In this document: positions 45,959 to 57,830 of the stretch, piece after piece | Numbering within the stretch: the first letter of the stretch is position 1 | How the letters are laid out: every line of letters starts with the position of its first letter | Assembly (NCBI GenBank): GCA_021234155.1 | Contig: JAJEKV010000142.1 | Location: 560,001 to 624,000 of the forward strand | From: Isoetes taiwanensis | Lineage: Eukaryota; Streptophyta; Lycopodiopsida; Isoetales; Isoetaceae | DNA: 64,000 nucleotides | Direction of reading: 5' to 3' | Translations under genes and position numbers: made by a program | The notes under the pieces: generated by a model | Told to the model about the DNA's origin: nothing | Seen by the model: the letters and a program-made list of their open reading frames with translations, nothing else | Databases searched by the model: none

Positions 45959-46975
45959 TAGGGTTGTAAAAAAACCCCTATATACGACACTTTTTTAATC
46001 AAAAACCCCTACCATACGATTTTCAAAATTTGCATGCATATACCCCCTCCCAATTTTATACGTCATTTACCAATTAAAAAACCCCTCGTATACGACCTTC
46101 TGTGAACATTATATATACCCCCAATATGTATACGTAACTTTCTTTAAGTATATATAGTTACTAGAAGATTGATCTTGAAACTGAATTGAAGTATCATGTT
46201 TGATAATGTTTGCTCATATGAGTCTCGCATTCTCCTTCACATCTCAAAGCATTAAGCTTCAGTAATCATATGCAAATATCAGGTGATTCACTCAAAACCA
46301 TAGTTTTTACAACCCAAGAAAATCATGACATCCAACTAAAGTGGCATTGAGGTAGCATGAAGCAATAGATAACATGCACATAACATGGCATAGTCCAAGG
46401 TTGTTTATATTTGGCCAAAGACTAAGCAACCTTGTTCTTCCCTTTGTCACCTGCAAAAATAAAAACACACACCAAGTTAATCAATATATTAAAAATTAAA
46501 GAAACTATTAAAATAAATATAAAAATAAACTTTTTATTTGATTGGCCACAAAGCTATCAAAAAGCACTTTAACTTCTCTTTCTAAACTATATCTATTTAT
46601 TTGTGCATCATAGGTTAAGCACGCGAGCGAAATTATTGAATCAAGTGAAATGGGCTAGTTATCGGATAGATCATAAGTAAACCATTGAAGCTTGTTTTTC
46701 GCATCCTCGTGAAACTAGTAGTCTTAGTGTTGCAATTTGATTGATGCCCCTACGAATAGGCTGCCGAATCACTAAGCCCTCTCCGTATCATACCATGTTA
46801 GGTTCCCTGCCACGGAGCACCCCTCTCCGTTAGTGTACGAAGCATTCAAAAAAAAAAGGTACATTGTACCGTAGGTATACATACTAAGAACCCACAAAAG
46901 TAACCCCTTCATGTTTACGCACGTGGTTTGGGGAGTTCTTCTAAGTGACTCCCCCTTGCATGCCTCCTGCACTCA
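45959..46975. other. AT-rich insertion inside the GC-rich LINE
   Basis: LINE coding stops after a YRGYATC frame near 45950 and resumes with TYRGERADATPTYKYLG at about 46975, so the YRG-coding segment occurs on both sides. The 1 kb between is AT-rich, starting with repeated AAAAACCCCT / TATACGA motifs (45965-46130). No transposase is found. Ends and origin are unresolved. Confidence 0.55.
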
Positions 46976-47960
46976 CATATCGGGGGGAGCGCGGACGCCA
47001 CGCCCACCTACAAGTACCTAGGGGTGGAGTTCCCCTCCTCGGCCTCGGCTGGAGGCGCCTATCCGCTATGTGTGACAATGAGGCCGGAAAGCACTTTATG
47101 CCATGCGTAACAACAAATCCGTGGTGAGCTCTATGATTGGGGCCATCGGTCCACATCGTTCCGGCCGGTCGAGCCCGCCCTTCAGACGGGTCGAGGTTTG
47201 GGGCCCTGGCCGCCTCTTTGGCGACCTGGAATGACTTGGAGCAAAAGTCGCGTAAGGCATTTTTGGCACGCCGCACTTGGGGTGAAACCTTCAGTCCCCT
47301 ATCAGATTCTCGCTGCAAGAAATCGGATTCTTGCCTTCAGCCGGGCAGCCCTTGATAGACACATCGCCTATTTTCGTAAAGTGGTTACTATGGGTGATGC
47401 TCGCTCCCGCACTTGGCTTACACTGCGGGCCATGGGTCCGCAGCGCTTAGGCCTGTTGGAGGGGTAAGAGATCCGTGGTTTGCCGGATGGAACGCGCGAG
47501 AGCACGATGATCGTGCAGTGGGGCACAGGCCAATCGTGGATGTACCGGGGGGGTACCTAGACGCTTTGTTTCCTTGGCAAGCTCTGGGACCCCGGCTCTA
47601 GAGCAGGTCAAAATGGCCCATTACAAGGAGCACATCAACCCTCAGTTAGCCCAGCCCCACAAAACCTGCGTTCCCAAATGCCCTAAAAGCGGCACTCATT
47701 GCCTCCATTCGCATTGGGGCCCACCATCTTCGAGATCGAGACGGCGGGTGGATTGGGGAGCCCCGGGCCAGACAAGCTCGCCGGGCTTTGTCAAACGGGT
47801 GCCATTGAGGATGAGTCTCACACTTTCCGTAGTTGCCCAAAGATTCCGCCAGATCCGCCCGATATCGCTCCCTTAGTACGGCCGGACTTGCCCTTGCATT
47901 TGCTAATGAACACACCGGGCCAAGACGCGCCCCCGGGTCGCATATTCGGGAGGTAATCGA
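46975..47960 (+). pseudogene. LINE C-terminal region (degenerate)
   Basis: TPTYKYLGVEF (about 47003) is the segment that follows the RT thumb in this class. Near the end, CQTGAIEDESHTFRSCP (about 47790-47840) is a CCHC-like zinc motif. Frames change repeatedly. Confidence 0.75.
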
Positions 47961-48205
47961 CTCACAGGTCACCTTTTGCCCCCCGCCTGCCCGTGATTAG
48001 GCACTACACGGTCGCGGTGCATGATCAGATATATTTGGGTGTTTCGCATTTTATATGTTAGGATGGTTTTGTCACAGTTGATTGCTTCTTTTGCCACGGT
48101 TTTTCCTCGAAAACCTTCGGGCGGGGTTTTTTAATGCAGGCGTGAATCGCCGGGTTTTTGTATTGGGTCCCATAGACCGATTGGTCTCCGTGGACGATAA
48201 AAGTA

Positions 48206-48226
48206 CCTTCCTTCCTTCCTTCCTTT
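48206..48226 (+). repeat. (TTCC)n tail of the GC-rich LINE
   Basis: TTCC units directly follow GTGGACGATAAAAGTACC. This is the counterpart of the CTAT tail at 12088 and the A/T tail at 63395. Confidence 0.85.
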
Positions 48227-48360
48227 CTATTGTGCTTCTTGTTGTTTTTTAAATCTGTAATACATGAGCCTTGTTGCATTTTTATTTGATTTTCTAGAAA
48301 TGTTTTGCACTTGAGTGTCTTAATTAAATGCTGCTCTTATATTAGGAATTTGCGAAGTTG

Positions 48361-50623
48361 TCAATGGCTCCTCCAACGAAAAAGGATGGTAAAACAAAGG
48401 GCCAGAAATCAATTCTGCAAATGGCTGGATTCGCAAGGGAAGTGGAAGCTCCTATTGCTGAACCAAGTAGGGCAAACAAATCAAATATTGTAGATGTCAT
48501 GGCAGGCCATACTCAAGAGCTTAATGCTGAGCATGAGAGACTTCTGCAAGCTAGGAAGGAATTCAAAGAAAGATGGCTGGATGAATATGATTGGCTAAGG
48601 TTCAACTATGACACAGGTAGAGCTTATTGCATTTATTGCAAAGAGGATTCAAGATGTAGAAGCGCATTTGGTAAAGAGGGTGCAACAAATTTAAGGACAT
48701 CAGCCTTTAAAGAGCATGCTGCAAGTGGTCAACATAGACATGCATCATGGTTAGCCACGCAAGGAAAGGATTCCTTGCAGAAAGTGGAGAAGCGGAAGAG
48801 TGATTCGATGGATAAGGAGGTCCTTACTTTAATGAAGTGTGCATATTTTATAGGTAAGGAAGACCTTGCTTATAGAAAGTTTGGTTCTTTATTACATCTT
48901 CTTAGGGATTGTGGATCAATTGCTCCGTTGATGTATAATGATGATAAAGCTTGTAGCTACTTTCTGAAATGCATCAGCCAATCCTTAGAAGAAGAGGTAT
49001 TTGAAAAAATCAGAAGAAGCCCTTGGCATGGCATAATGGTTGATGAATCAACGGACATTAGTGTGGTGCAACATCTTATCCTTTATGCTACTTACTTGGA
49101 CGATTTTCAGCCCAAAAATCATTTATAAGCTTGCTGCCATTACAGCGAGGGGAGATGCAAAAACAATTCTGCAGCCATTGTGGATAAATTGGCTGAAGGA
49201 AAATTAGACTTGACAAAAATGATCGGATTTGGTTCAGATGGGGCTGCAGTTATGATTGGATGCAGGACAGGTGTAGCTACTAGACTAAAAGATTATCATC
49301 CCTTTATGACATCCATACATTGTGTAGCTCATAGAACCAATTTATGTGTAGAATCAGTAGCCAAAGATGCAAGGTGCAAGCATATATGTGAGAAGATTGA
49401 CAAACTGGTCAATGGGGCAGCAAGCTATTATTCTCGTGAGTAGTTTAAGAGGATCTTTGCTGAAGGAGCTTGAAGAGGAACTTGCTTACTCCACCTTAAG
49501 GCTTGAAAGTATCTCGACAACAAGATGGTTGAGTAGACACCATGCAATTGCAAAATTATGTGAAGTCTACGAACCTGTCATGATGGTATTTCAACAAAAT
49601 AGTGCTGCCCTTTATGAACAGTTAAGAGAATTTAAGATTGTATACATTATGCACTTCCTAGCTGATATTCTGTTGCATTTGACCACTTTGAGTTGCGATT
49701 TCCAAAAAGATTGGGTGGATGTCACTTCTATAGGCAGCCTTGTGAGTCAAACAAAGCATCATATTGAGATGGAGTTCTTGAACGAGGTATTGGATCTAAA
49801 TGGTGGTTTGAAAGATAGCAAAGGATATCCCATAATTCCTGATTTTGGCAGTCCAAAAGGATATCTCGCTTCACTTTAAGGGGCTGTAAAGGGAGATATG
49901 TATCGGGCAGTTCAAATGAAAAGGAATATTGATGGTGACGATTTAACAGAGGCTCTTGAATTTCAAAATAATTTTACTCGAGCTGTTTTGGTTGCTTTGG
50001 ATGAGAGGTTTAAGGACCATGAAATTCTGTCATGCTTCAAGATATTTTCACCTGCGCATGTGCCAATGGAAACAAAGAAAATGAAAGAATTTGGACAACA
50101 CGAGGCTAATGAGTTGCTGAAATTTTATGGAGAAGCTCGAGTGGTTGGAGGAGTCACATTTAATAGTCTTATTGATCGAGACAAATTTCTGCCAGAGTTT
50201 AGAAAGTTTAAGTTGCAAGCATGTACGGAGTGGCGAGGAAAGAATTTTGTAGACACTTGGACAATTATTCTCACTCATAAAATGTTGAGAGAGGATAAAT
50301 ATGCTGAAATGGTGAAGCTTGCGACCGTGGGTATGGTTCAATGCTCAAGTACGGCAATTTGTGAGAGGGGATTCAGCCAATTGAACCATATTAAAGATAA
50401 ATATCGCAATAGGCTTTCAACAAATGGAGTCGATTCTCTCATGAGGGTTGCAATTGAAGGCCTCCCTATGGAAGCAATTGATGAGTTTGATTTTGGAGAA
50501 GCTTACAAGTTTTGGAAATCTGGTGCTAAGTATAGGCATATTTTTTCAACCAATCCGAGATCTAAAATGTCACGTGAAAATGTGGTAGATGAAGAAGAAG
50601 AAGAGGATATGATTATGGAATAA
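48361..50623 (+). pseudogene. hAT transposase with N-terminal zinc finger (degenerate)
   Basis: Start ATGGCTCC at 48364, preceded by an intron-like acceptor (TATATTAG, 48334-48341). N-terminal TTF/BED-like zinc finger (YCIYCKEDSRC ... TSAFKEHAASGQHRHAS, about 48625-48750), RNaseH-like motifs MVDESTDISVVQHL (about 49037) and GFGSDGAAVMIG (about 49204), and the C-terminal dimerisation region QCSSTAICERGFSQLNHIK (about 50340). Damage: TAA at 49126-49128 with compensating frame changes nearby, a frameshift near 49430 and TAA at 49877-49879. About 750 codons in total. Terminal inverted repeats were not identified, so element ends are unknown. Confidence 0.9.
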
Positions 50624-50764
50624 GCTGAATTTTGAATGTTGTAGTGGTTAGAGATATTTTAACTTTGACTGCTGCGCATTTATATGCCTTATGTATGCAA
50701 TTTTTTGATTTCTGATTTTGATCAGTTATCATAAACCATGTTACTTTATAAACCATCTATTATT

Positions 50765-50838
50765 ATATCCGGTTGATTTTTACTTCTTAGAAAAATTGTA
50801 TATATCCGGTTCATTTTTAATTCTTAGGAAAATTGCAT
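50765..50838 (+). repeat. 37-bp tandem duplication downstream of the hAT gene
   Basis: ATATCCGGTTGATTTTTA and ATATCCGGTTCATTTTTA begin two adjacent 37-bp copies. This may be subterminal sequence of the hAT element. Confidence 0.8.
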
Positions 50839-51064
50839 GTATGTTTTGTTTTTGTTAGGAAATTGTAGGCTGGAAAGGGCTATAACCGGGTTATGTTCGC
50901 AAGTCCAGGAAATTTTCCTTGGACTTGTAAAAAGTTTCCCGAACCAAGGTGTGGACGATGGAAGGGCATGGCCGAAAGAGGTGTTTGACTGCATCCCATG
51001 CTATCAACAATCCACGCAGAAATGGAGAAGCGTTTGGAAAAGGCTGCAGAGACTAAAATAATGC

Positions 51065-52338
51065 TCAAGGTAGGACTGGTTTGACTGCCTTCTTGCCTAG
51101 AGGGATACAGTGATCAAAGGCTTGTCTAAGAAGGCGTAAACCAGGAGAGTCATCTTCACCATTCAGGTGCATTTCGACCAAGCTACCTTAATCACGGCAC
51201 CTTCCTCAGTACCCTCCCATATAAAGTTTCAGACAATTGCAATGAGCTCATGTACTTTGATCTATGGGGCTAGCAGTAAGGATGCCATATAGACATGGGT
51301 ACTACTAAGGACTGACTTGGCCACTATAATGCGACCCGTTGTCACGGGCCACTAGAACAAGTGCTTTTCCAAACCCTTAATGATCTCCTCCCATGCAGCT
51401 CCAGAAGTAGCATGGATGCCACTACAAGAGAATAAGCAATCTACGTCAATAGTTCCATCATTTATGGGCAAAAATCACAATTTCAAAATTTTCAACTTTG
51501 ACACAATAAATGACGGTTCCCGTTGATGAAACTACATCAGGTATATCGTCAGGCATAACATCATCAATAGCAACAGTTATAGTATCATATTTTATGTCAT
51601 TGTGGTGTGATACAACATCGTCATTTTTAGCATCATCTATATTGCTACATCAATATCATTTTTAGCATCATCTATGACGTCAGGTATAGCATCACCTATA
51701 TTGCTACATTTGATATCATTTATAATGTCAACATGAACATCATTCTTTGTAACATGGTTGCCATCATATGTAACGTCAATGAGCATGCTAACTAGAATCC
51801 CCAACAACTTGATGGTCTATCCATGAGCAAGTAATTTCCATAGATAATTATGAACACATGCCAGAGTCGGAGTATCCAACGTCCATAAAGCTGTACACTT
51901 CTGCTAGCCCACAAGGACATGGGAGGCCAGTGAAAATGTATCTAAGAGCAATTTGGCCATTTCTAGATTCTCAACATTAGCGACCAGAAAAAGGAACGTG
52001 TCATCTGCATATTGATTGCAAACCTCTTGTGTGCCATCCTCCATTGCAAGACCATTGAGAAATCCCTTTATGGTTGCAATGGTGAATAACTGCGACAAAG
52101 CCTCTGCGACAATTGTGAAAAGTAATAGTCCCAAAGGGCATCCCTGGGGAATACCACGACCAAGTGAGAAGGCCTCTGACGGCTGACCATGGAATATAAC
52201 AATCGCCCGAGCAGAGACATGCAACTTCATAATGTCTGATGTGAATTGTTCCCCAAATTCCAATCTTAGCATAGATTGATGCATGAATTTCCAGCTAATA
52301 CTGTCGTAAGCCTTCTCAAAATCAAGCTTAAGGTACAC
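51065..52338 (-). pseudogene. L1-type LINE fragment D (RT, with internal insertion)
   Basis: 52338-51904 reads LKLDFEKAYDSISWKF, RGIPQGCPLGLLLFTIVAEAL and NQYADDTFLFLVA, the RT core. The frame continues with stops to KLLGI near 51800. After the insertion at 51420-51785 it resumes with AAWEEIIKGLEKH, TTGRIIVAKSVL and (near 51065) DDSPGLRLL. This order matches fragment B. No poly(A) end is present. Confidence 0.85.
51420..51785. mobile_element. CACTA-like insertion inside LINE fragment D
   Basis: 366 bp that split the LINE frame. The left end is CACTACAAGAG, matching the CACTA/En-Spm terminus, with TGC on both outer sides (51417-51419 and 51786-51788), the 3-bp size expected. Internally the unit TTTTAGCATCATCTAT and relatives recur (51620-51720), like CACTA subterminal repeats. 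The right terminus does not match the left, so the assignment is provisional. Confidence 0.45.
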
Positions 52339-53625
52339 AACTGCAAGGTTTTGCTTAGCATGCCCCTTTCCATGGCGACCTCATCACCGTAGAAAGGCCC
52401 TCCATCTACCTCGGGCTACCTGGGATGGCCAAGTGCCCGGGGGAAGGGACACGGAGGTGCCATTCCTCCCACGCCTTCTATGGGAATCCTATATAGCAGA
52501 AGCGTAAATACAAGTTAGCACCTGGCACACAATACATAAAATAATACACCACCGCGATGGGTGGCCCATCCATCAATAGCACATCTACTAGTGACAAAGA
52601 TAAACATGGCAAATATATCAAATAAAGGATCTAGTTCCCGGGCTCAGACTCCATGGTGTCAACTGACTGGCAAAGCCTCCGGATAATAGCAGACAGAGTA
52701 ATGGCAATGGCATTGGCTGACATAGAACAACGGCTAGGGTAGTCCACTCTATCTGCCCCTCCTGTGCACACTTTGCAGATAGGCTGAATCATGCTATGAC
52801 GTGGTTGTAGCCTTCCGAAGATGCAATCTCATGGATTCATCCTATGAGACTACTCTGGGTTGTATCTCCCCAGTTCGACGAGCCAGGGAGGAAATGAATT
52901 CACTCCCAGAAGATGATGGTTCCATGGGTGGCTAGAGGGTTGTGCCACCTCTGGTGAACACGCAGCCATACCCGACTTTAACCCCCCAATGCCTAGGCCG
53001 CCCCTGCACACCCATCGAGCCCAAGAGTCCCAAGACGTCCCTTTAGGTACGTATTTTGCGACCCAGGAGGTGTCAGACCCATACCCCGCCCTATACGGTG
53101 ATCAACTATAAGCCTCGCAAACTATAGGAATCTTGTAGTCAAACTAGGCAGGATTCCACCTCTGTTTCATCATCATGCTCATTATCTGGTGCTGAATCAT
53201 AGCATAGTATCCACAGCCTGGTGGGCTCTTGTGCACATGCCGCATTTAATGGGATTTAAGGGGTTCTAGCTAGGATCATCACTAAATCTAGATAGCCTTT
53301 AGGTCTCTACCCCAGAGTGCGAAAAAAGTTTCTAGCCTTGTAAGATTTTTGCCTTTTCCAAGGAGGCTATACCGACTTTTTCTTAGATGAGTCGGATTTG
53401 TCCTGTTTCAATCACAAGTTACCGGAAATTTGCCCTCAAATGAAAAAACTAACCAGATTTAAGAATTACACTTAATTTTAAGCCTATAATTTCAATATGC
53501 GGCAGAGAATACTTAAAGCGAATACTAACATAATAACATTGCTTTAAATTCATAATAAAAACTTCGTATATCAAATAAAAAATAAATAAAGTTCATATAT
53601 ATCCAAAAAAAAACAACGTACTATT
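52339..53625. other. Unassigned 1.3 kb
   Basis: It has CCATGG-containing and pyrimidine-rich stretches and no long frame. The 52350-53120 part is somewhat GC-rich and looks retroelement-derived (LTR-like), but no second copy lies in the window to prove it. Confidence 0.3.
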
Positions 53626-56600
53626 TCAAGTACAAAATAAATCACACATGCTTGCTTGGCTCACCATTGTAAATTTGGCTGTGAAATCAAAATCCCTAGC
53701 CATTGAAGGACCATTAACTTGTATTGAAGTGCATGCATTCAAGCTCTCAATTTCCATTTGTGCACGCCATTTGGTTTTAACAGAGGTTCTCCTGCTGAAA
53801 ACACTTTCACAAATAGCGTTGCTTGCACATTGGACTAGTGCAATTTGAAGCAATGTAAAAATATTCTTGAATCTATTCTCATTCACAACAAACTTAATCA
53901 ATTCCTATCTTCACCAAACCTCCGGGCATCGAGAGCTGTCGGATGGGCATATTTGCCCTTTATTCCTCGATCTGGAGCGTACATAGCGATTCTCGTTTGT
54001 GGGGTATGCCTGCACAAGTTTTTGTATACTGTATATTGAGGTTTGCAAAATACTATAAGGTTTGAAGGAATGTACTTAATGGTGTTAATTTTGTACATGT
54101 ATTATAAGTTTTTAGGGGCTCTCGCTGCCCTACGTAACTCCCCCTGTGAATATGCGCCCAAACCAAAGGGGGTTTCAGGGGGATCTTAATTTAAATGCAT
54201 TGAATGCAATGGTTTGATTAATAATATTAATGGTAATTATGTGTTGGTTGTTATATCAAAAAGAAATTTGGGCCCTTCGGGCCCTAACAAAAGGGAAAAT
54301 AGATAAACTTTAAGGGCGTAAATATTAATTATTAATATCACGAGATTGTATAAAACATTACATTACATTACAAAAAAAAACAAACATAGAAAATCAAACA
54401 TAGTTAAACTTGAACGAAGTAGATATATGCTCAATAAGGCCATGTACAATAAAAGTGTGGATTTGAGTCATTGAGGCATTAATAGAACTTATAAACTATA
54501 TAAATGGACGGCTATGAAGCAAGAAGTAAAGCAAGAAACGATCACATAAGGTTTGCAAGATGACAGCAAGAAACGACCACATATAGTTCTTATGAACCTG
54601 TGGAAACACACGCCATTGCAGATTAAGCTAATAGGTATAACGAAATAATTATTTAAATAAAGAACTAGAATTGAAAATGGGATATATTGGAGCATAGATG
54701 CTCTATTCAGTCTTTGCTGGATTTGAACCAACATAAACATCCACACTATCCGAATATCCCTGTCTTGCATTTGTTGAAAGGCATTTGTTGAAAGATGGTA
54801 AGATTATCCGTTGCATTGCCATGCTGCGCACATGATGCAGTAATTGCATTCCAAACCAGCTGCAAACCAAACCAGAGCAGGTGCATTCCAAACCAGGTGA
54901 CTGATACAAGCTCAGGAGACCACCTACATCCATCTAATTCTGCAATCAGAGATAAACCAATAGCTTTCAACATCATGCCAAACTTTGGTTCAGAGGAAAA
55001 TACACCGTTTGTGGCTAGAATAATGTGCACATGGACAGGCTGCCAACTAGGTGAATCCTTGAATGTGCAGGTAGGCTCAGTGTACGCAGATAATACAATA
55101 GTGTATGGTTCCATGTTTCAATAGCATTTGCTGTAAAATTTTACTGGTTCCATCCTGAGCATATGCTGTAAACTATCATTCCCTGAAATTATGAAATTAT
55201 ATCACGTCCAAACAGTTTCTCAAATAATCTCTTTGCACTTTTTGGACTTCCACACTTAACATAGACCATGATAGGAGAATTTCCTAATACTACAGTTGAA
55301 TCGAATGCACCATGAATAATATTGACATGAATAACCTTACCTGCTATTAGTGCTGTTGCATTCGCACAAGCCACTTAGAATGCTTTCGGAGGTGCTTCAG
55401 AAGCCAAAGGTGCTACCAGGAAAAATGCACGGAAGGAAGAAACAAGTTGATGTGCAGGTTTAAGGTGAAAAGGACCTGGCACATGAGCAAATCTAGTATG
55501 TTGCTTGGAATAATGGCATTCAGTTGGACCTGAAAATATAAATAGTGCTTCCTCTGCACTATAACTTATGCTCCTATGCCAAATTGCCTTCTGCACTGAG
55601 TAAACGATGGTTTTCAAACCTGAATCGACCAAATCATATGGCAACAAACAAATCTTATGGCTTCATGCTTTTCTGTATCTTATTGCAATCCTGGTCTGCA
55701 AACTCCATCTGGTCGATCCTGACATTCCCAACAAACATGAAGCTGTGGAAGTCTGTTGCAGCAGGCGGATCCAAATGCACGAAGCCCATCTGTGCACGGA
55801 ATCAAGCAGAAAAGGGAAAGTTCAGATTCTTCCAGCTCCGGATTTTTAATACTCAGGCAGCAAATCCACATGATTAGAGGATGATCTTCCATGGGCTTAC
55901 AACAACGGCGAGGCCTACTTACGAACCCTAAAAAAAAGAATTCGACCCTTGATTGCAGAGAGCATAAGCATCTGCTCATATTAAAAAAAAAACAAGGGGC
56001 TAGACCATTGGAATATGTCATTAATAAGTAAAATTGTGTATCCGCACTCTAGATGTACCGATTAGTAGGCCTCGTGCAATACGCCCATCAAATCATAGGA
56101 AAACCATTGCAAAAAACGTATAAAAACTCAAAAGAAACCCCCTGTTATTATGCTACATATTAGAGAAACTCTAGGTATAGGAGAAAGTACATTGAAATGC
56201 TTCAAAATCGAAATATCCTCAAATCTAGTTCTCAAGCAATCACATATTACCTTGGCATATGATTTTTGTAGCAAGATTGCTTCTTCCAAATCTGCTCCAT
56301 CTTTATATCTCATTATTTTGTACAACCTATACTCGTCACCATGAATAGAGGTTCTCAATTGGGCGAACCATCCATCAGGTGGTCTATAGTTTGGAATGAC
56401 AGGATATCTGCATGTATCCACTTCACTAGCATTTGAATCATCTTCCTAGTTAGCAATATAGAAAACATCAATAGCATCAATGGAACTTTGTACATGCTCA
56501 TGCACACAGGTAATGTCAATATAATCTGCTTGAAATAGTTTGCTCAAGATAGTGAGCCCACCAAGGATATTCGCTAGAAAATGCAACAAATATATCGCCT

Positions 56601-57830
56601 TCAGATTGGCCAATTGCTTAAAGATTTCATAACACTCAAGCTTTGAGTACTCCAACAAAGCAGGTAAATCAAAACAAACCTTACTTATAGCTCCATGTCT
56701 GCTCAACCAATGAGTGTCTTGAATCGTTTCAAGACGCAGAATCTCACATGCATTATCCTCAAGCAGTTCTTGTAATTTTGTCAATCTTTTGCTACTGCAA
56801 GAGAAATGAGATGCCAAGGAGTTCACTAAATTCTCAATATGTTGTGTCCATTCCATATTACAAACTTGAGTTGCATCTTGGACCGCAAGATTGGTCTGAC
56901 GGGCAATGCAATGAATAGCTGTCATAAAGGGGTACTTGGTTTTAAGTCTCACTGCAACACCTATTCTTAATCCTGTCATCACAGAAGCACCATCCGAACC
57001 AAATCCCACCATTCTAAGTTTCTCTAATCCAAGCTTCGACAAATGTTGAAGTATTGTATCACATAAAGAGTTTGCATCAGCTTGTTCTATCTTTAACGTG
57101 CCTTGCAAGAAGACTTCTCTTTGGCTCACAACCATCTTCTAAATAAGCAACACATAGCACAATATGTTGTTGTGTGGATATATATCAGTTGATTCATCAA
57201 CTTGCAAGCCAAAGAAAGGGCTACTCTTCAGTTTCTCAACTATATCATCCTCAATGCTCTTACTGATACAACAAATAAGCTCTTGACAAGCTTTATCAGT
57301 ATGATAGAGTTGCCTCGTAATAGAAGGACAATCTGCCAACTGAAGAAGCTCAATTATGTGCTCAAAATCATAGAATGACAATGACCTAGATGCCACGGTG
57401 TCAACCGGTTCACTATAGCCCCATCAATAGCATCAAGAGATTTTTGAACTGAAACTACATGAGGTTTCACTAGTTTCTTAGCAGCCTCTTGCTTTGAGAA
57501 AGCAAGCACATGCATCTTGCTACTGGCATGCTCATTGAAACTTGACGTATTAAAATTTCGTGAGCCACCTTTAGAAAATGGAGTATTCCCTGTACAATCA
57601 ACAGGAAATAACTAAATTACGAAGGATAAAGAAGGAGCAAAATAACATGATATGATAGTAATAAAATAAAACCTAAAATTACATAAACTTCACAAGTAGT
57701 ACAAAATATTGCATCCTCCTCCTTGTCATAGCGCGTCCACTTCCATTGCTCCAGCCATATATTGAAAGGAAGGTTTAGTAGATGCCTCAGGCTCCTCCTC
57801 ACTCTCATCGGAACTCGAAGTTGCTGTCAC
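53626..57830 (-). pseudogene. Second hAT transposase, split by about 2.2 kb
   Basis: Minus strand. The N-terminus near 57830 (ASTKPSFQ, KEEDAIFCTTCEVY) is followed by an intron-like gap (57690-57600), then the rest of the zinc finger (NFNTSSFNEHASSKMHVLAF, about 57560). Next come VDESTDIYP (57190), GFGSDGASVMTGLRIGVA (about 57000), HCIARQTNLAV, LSRHGAISKVCFDLPALLEY, and YRPPDGWFAQLR at about 56380. The frame ends near 56128. The C-terminal dimerisation part (QCASNAICESVFSRRTSVK) lies at 53901-53626. The 2.2 kb between includes a PPR relic. Similar to the plus-strand hAT, but a distinct copy. Confidence 0.87.
54730..55380 (-). pseudogene. PPR protein relic inside the split hAT gene
   Basis: The minus strand encodes ACANATALIAGKVIH, VVLGNSPIMVYVKCGSPKSA and KRLFEKLFGRDII (55380-55189), which is textbook P/L/S-type pentatricopeptide sequence. 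After frame changes, VWNAITASCAQHGNATDN and LTIFQQM follow near 54800. PPR proteins bind organelle RNA, and the S-type ones act in editing. Only about two repeats remain, with stops, so it is dead. Confidence 0.78.

Larger units (their letters stand above)
41576..48229 (+). mobile_element. GC-rich LINE of a second lineage, decayed, with microsatellite tail
   Basis: Base composition jumps from AT-rich to clearly GC-rich at about 41576 and falls back near 48000. Order: pyrimidine/CCCC-rich 5' region with three 108-bp monomers, ORF1-like GC-rich tract (42060-43640), endonuclease (43671-44480), reverse transcriptase (45100-45950), C-terminal CCHC-like region (46975-47960), 3' terminus GGGTCCCATAGACC plus TTCC repeats. 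A possible degraded target duplication is TTGTGCTT...TTGTTG (41555-41575 and 48230-48244), differing by a 6-bp indel. A 1-kb segment (45959-46975) interrupts it. This apurinic-endonuclease-type LINE is distinct from the L1-type copies, which end in poly(A). Confidence 0.82.

Noticed and set aside
53845-54098. Short frames on both strands after the hAT C-terminus
   Set aside because: No motifs; probably flanking or terminal sequence of the transposon.
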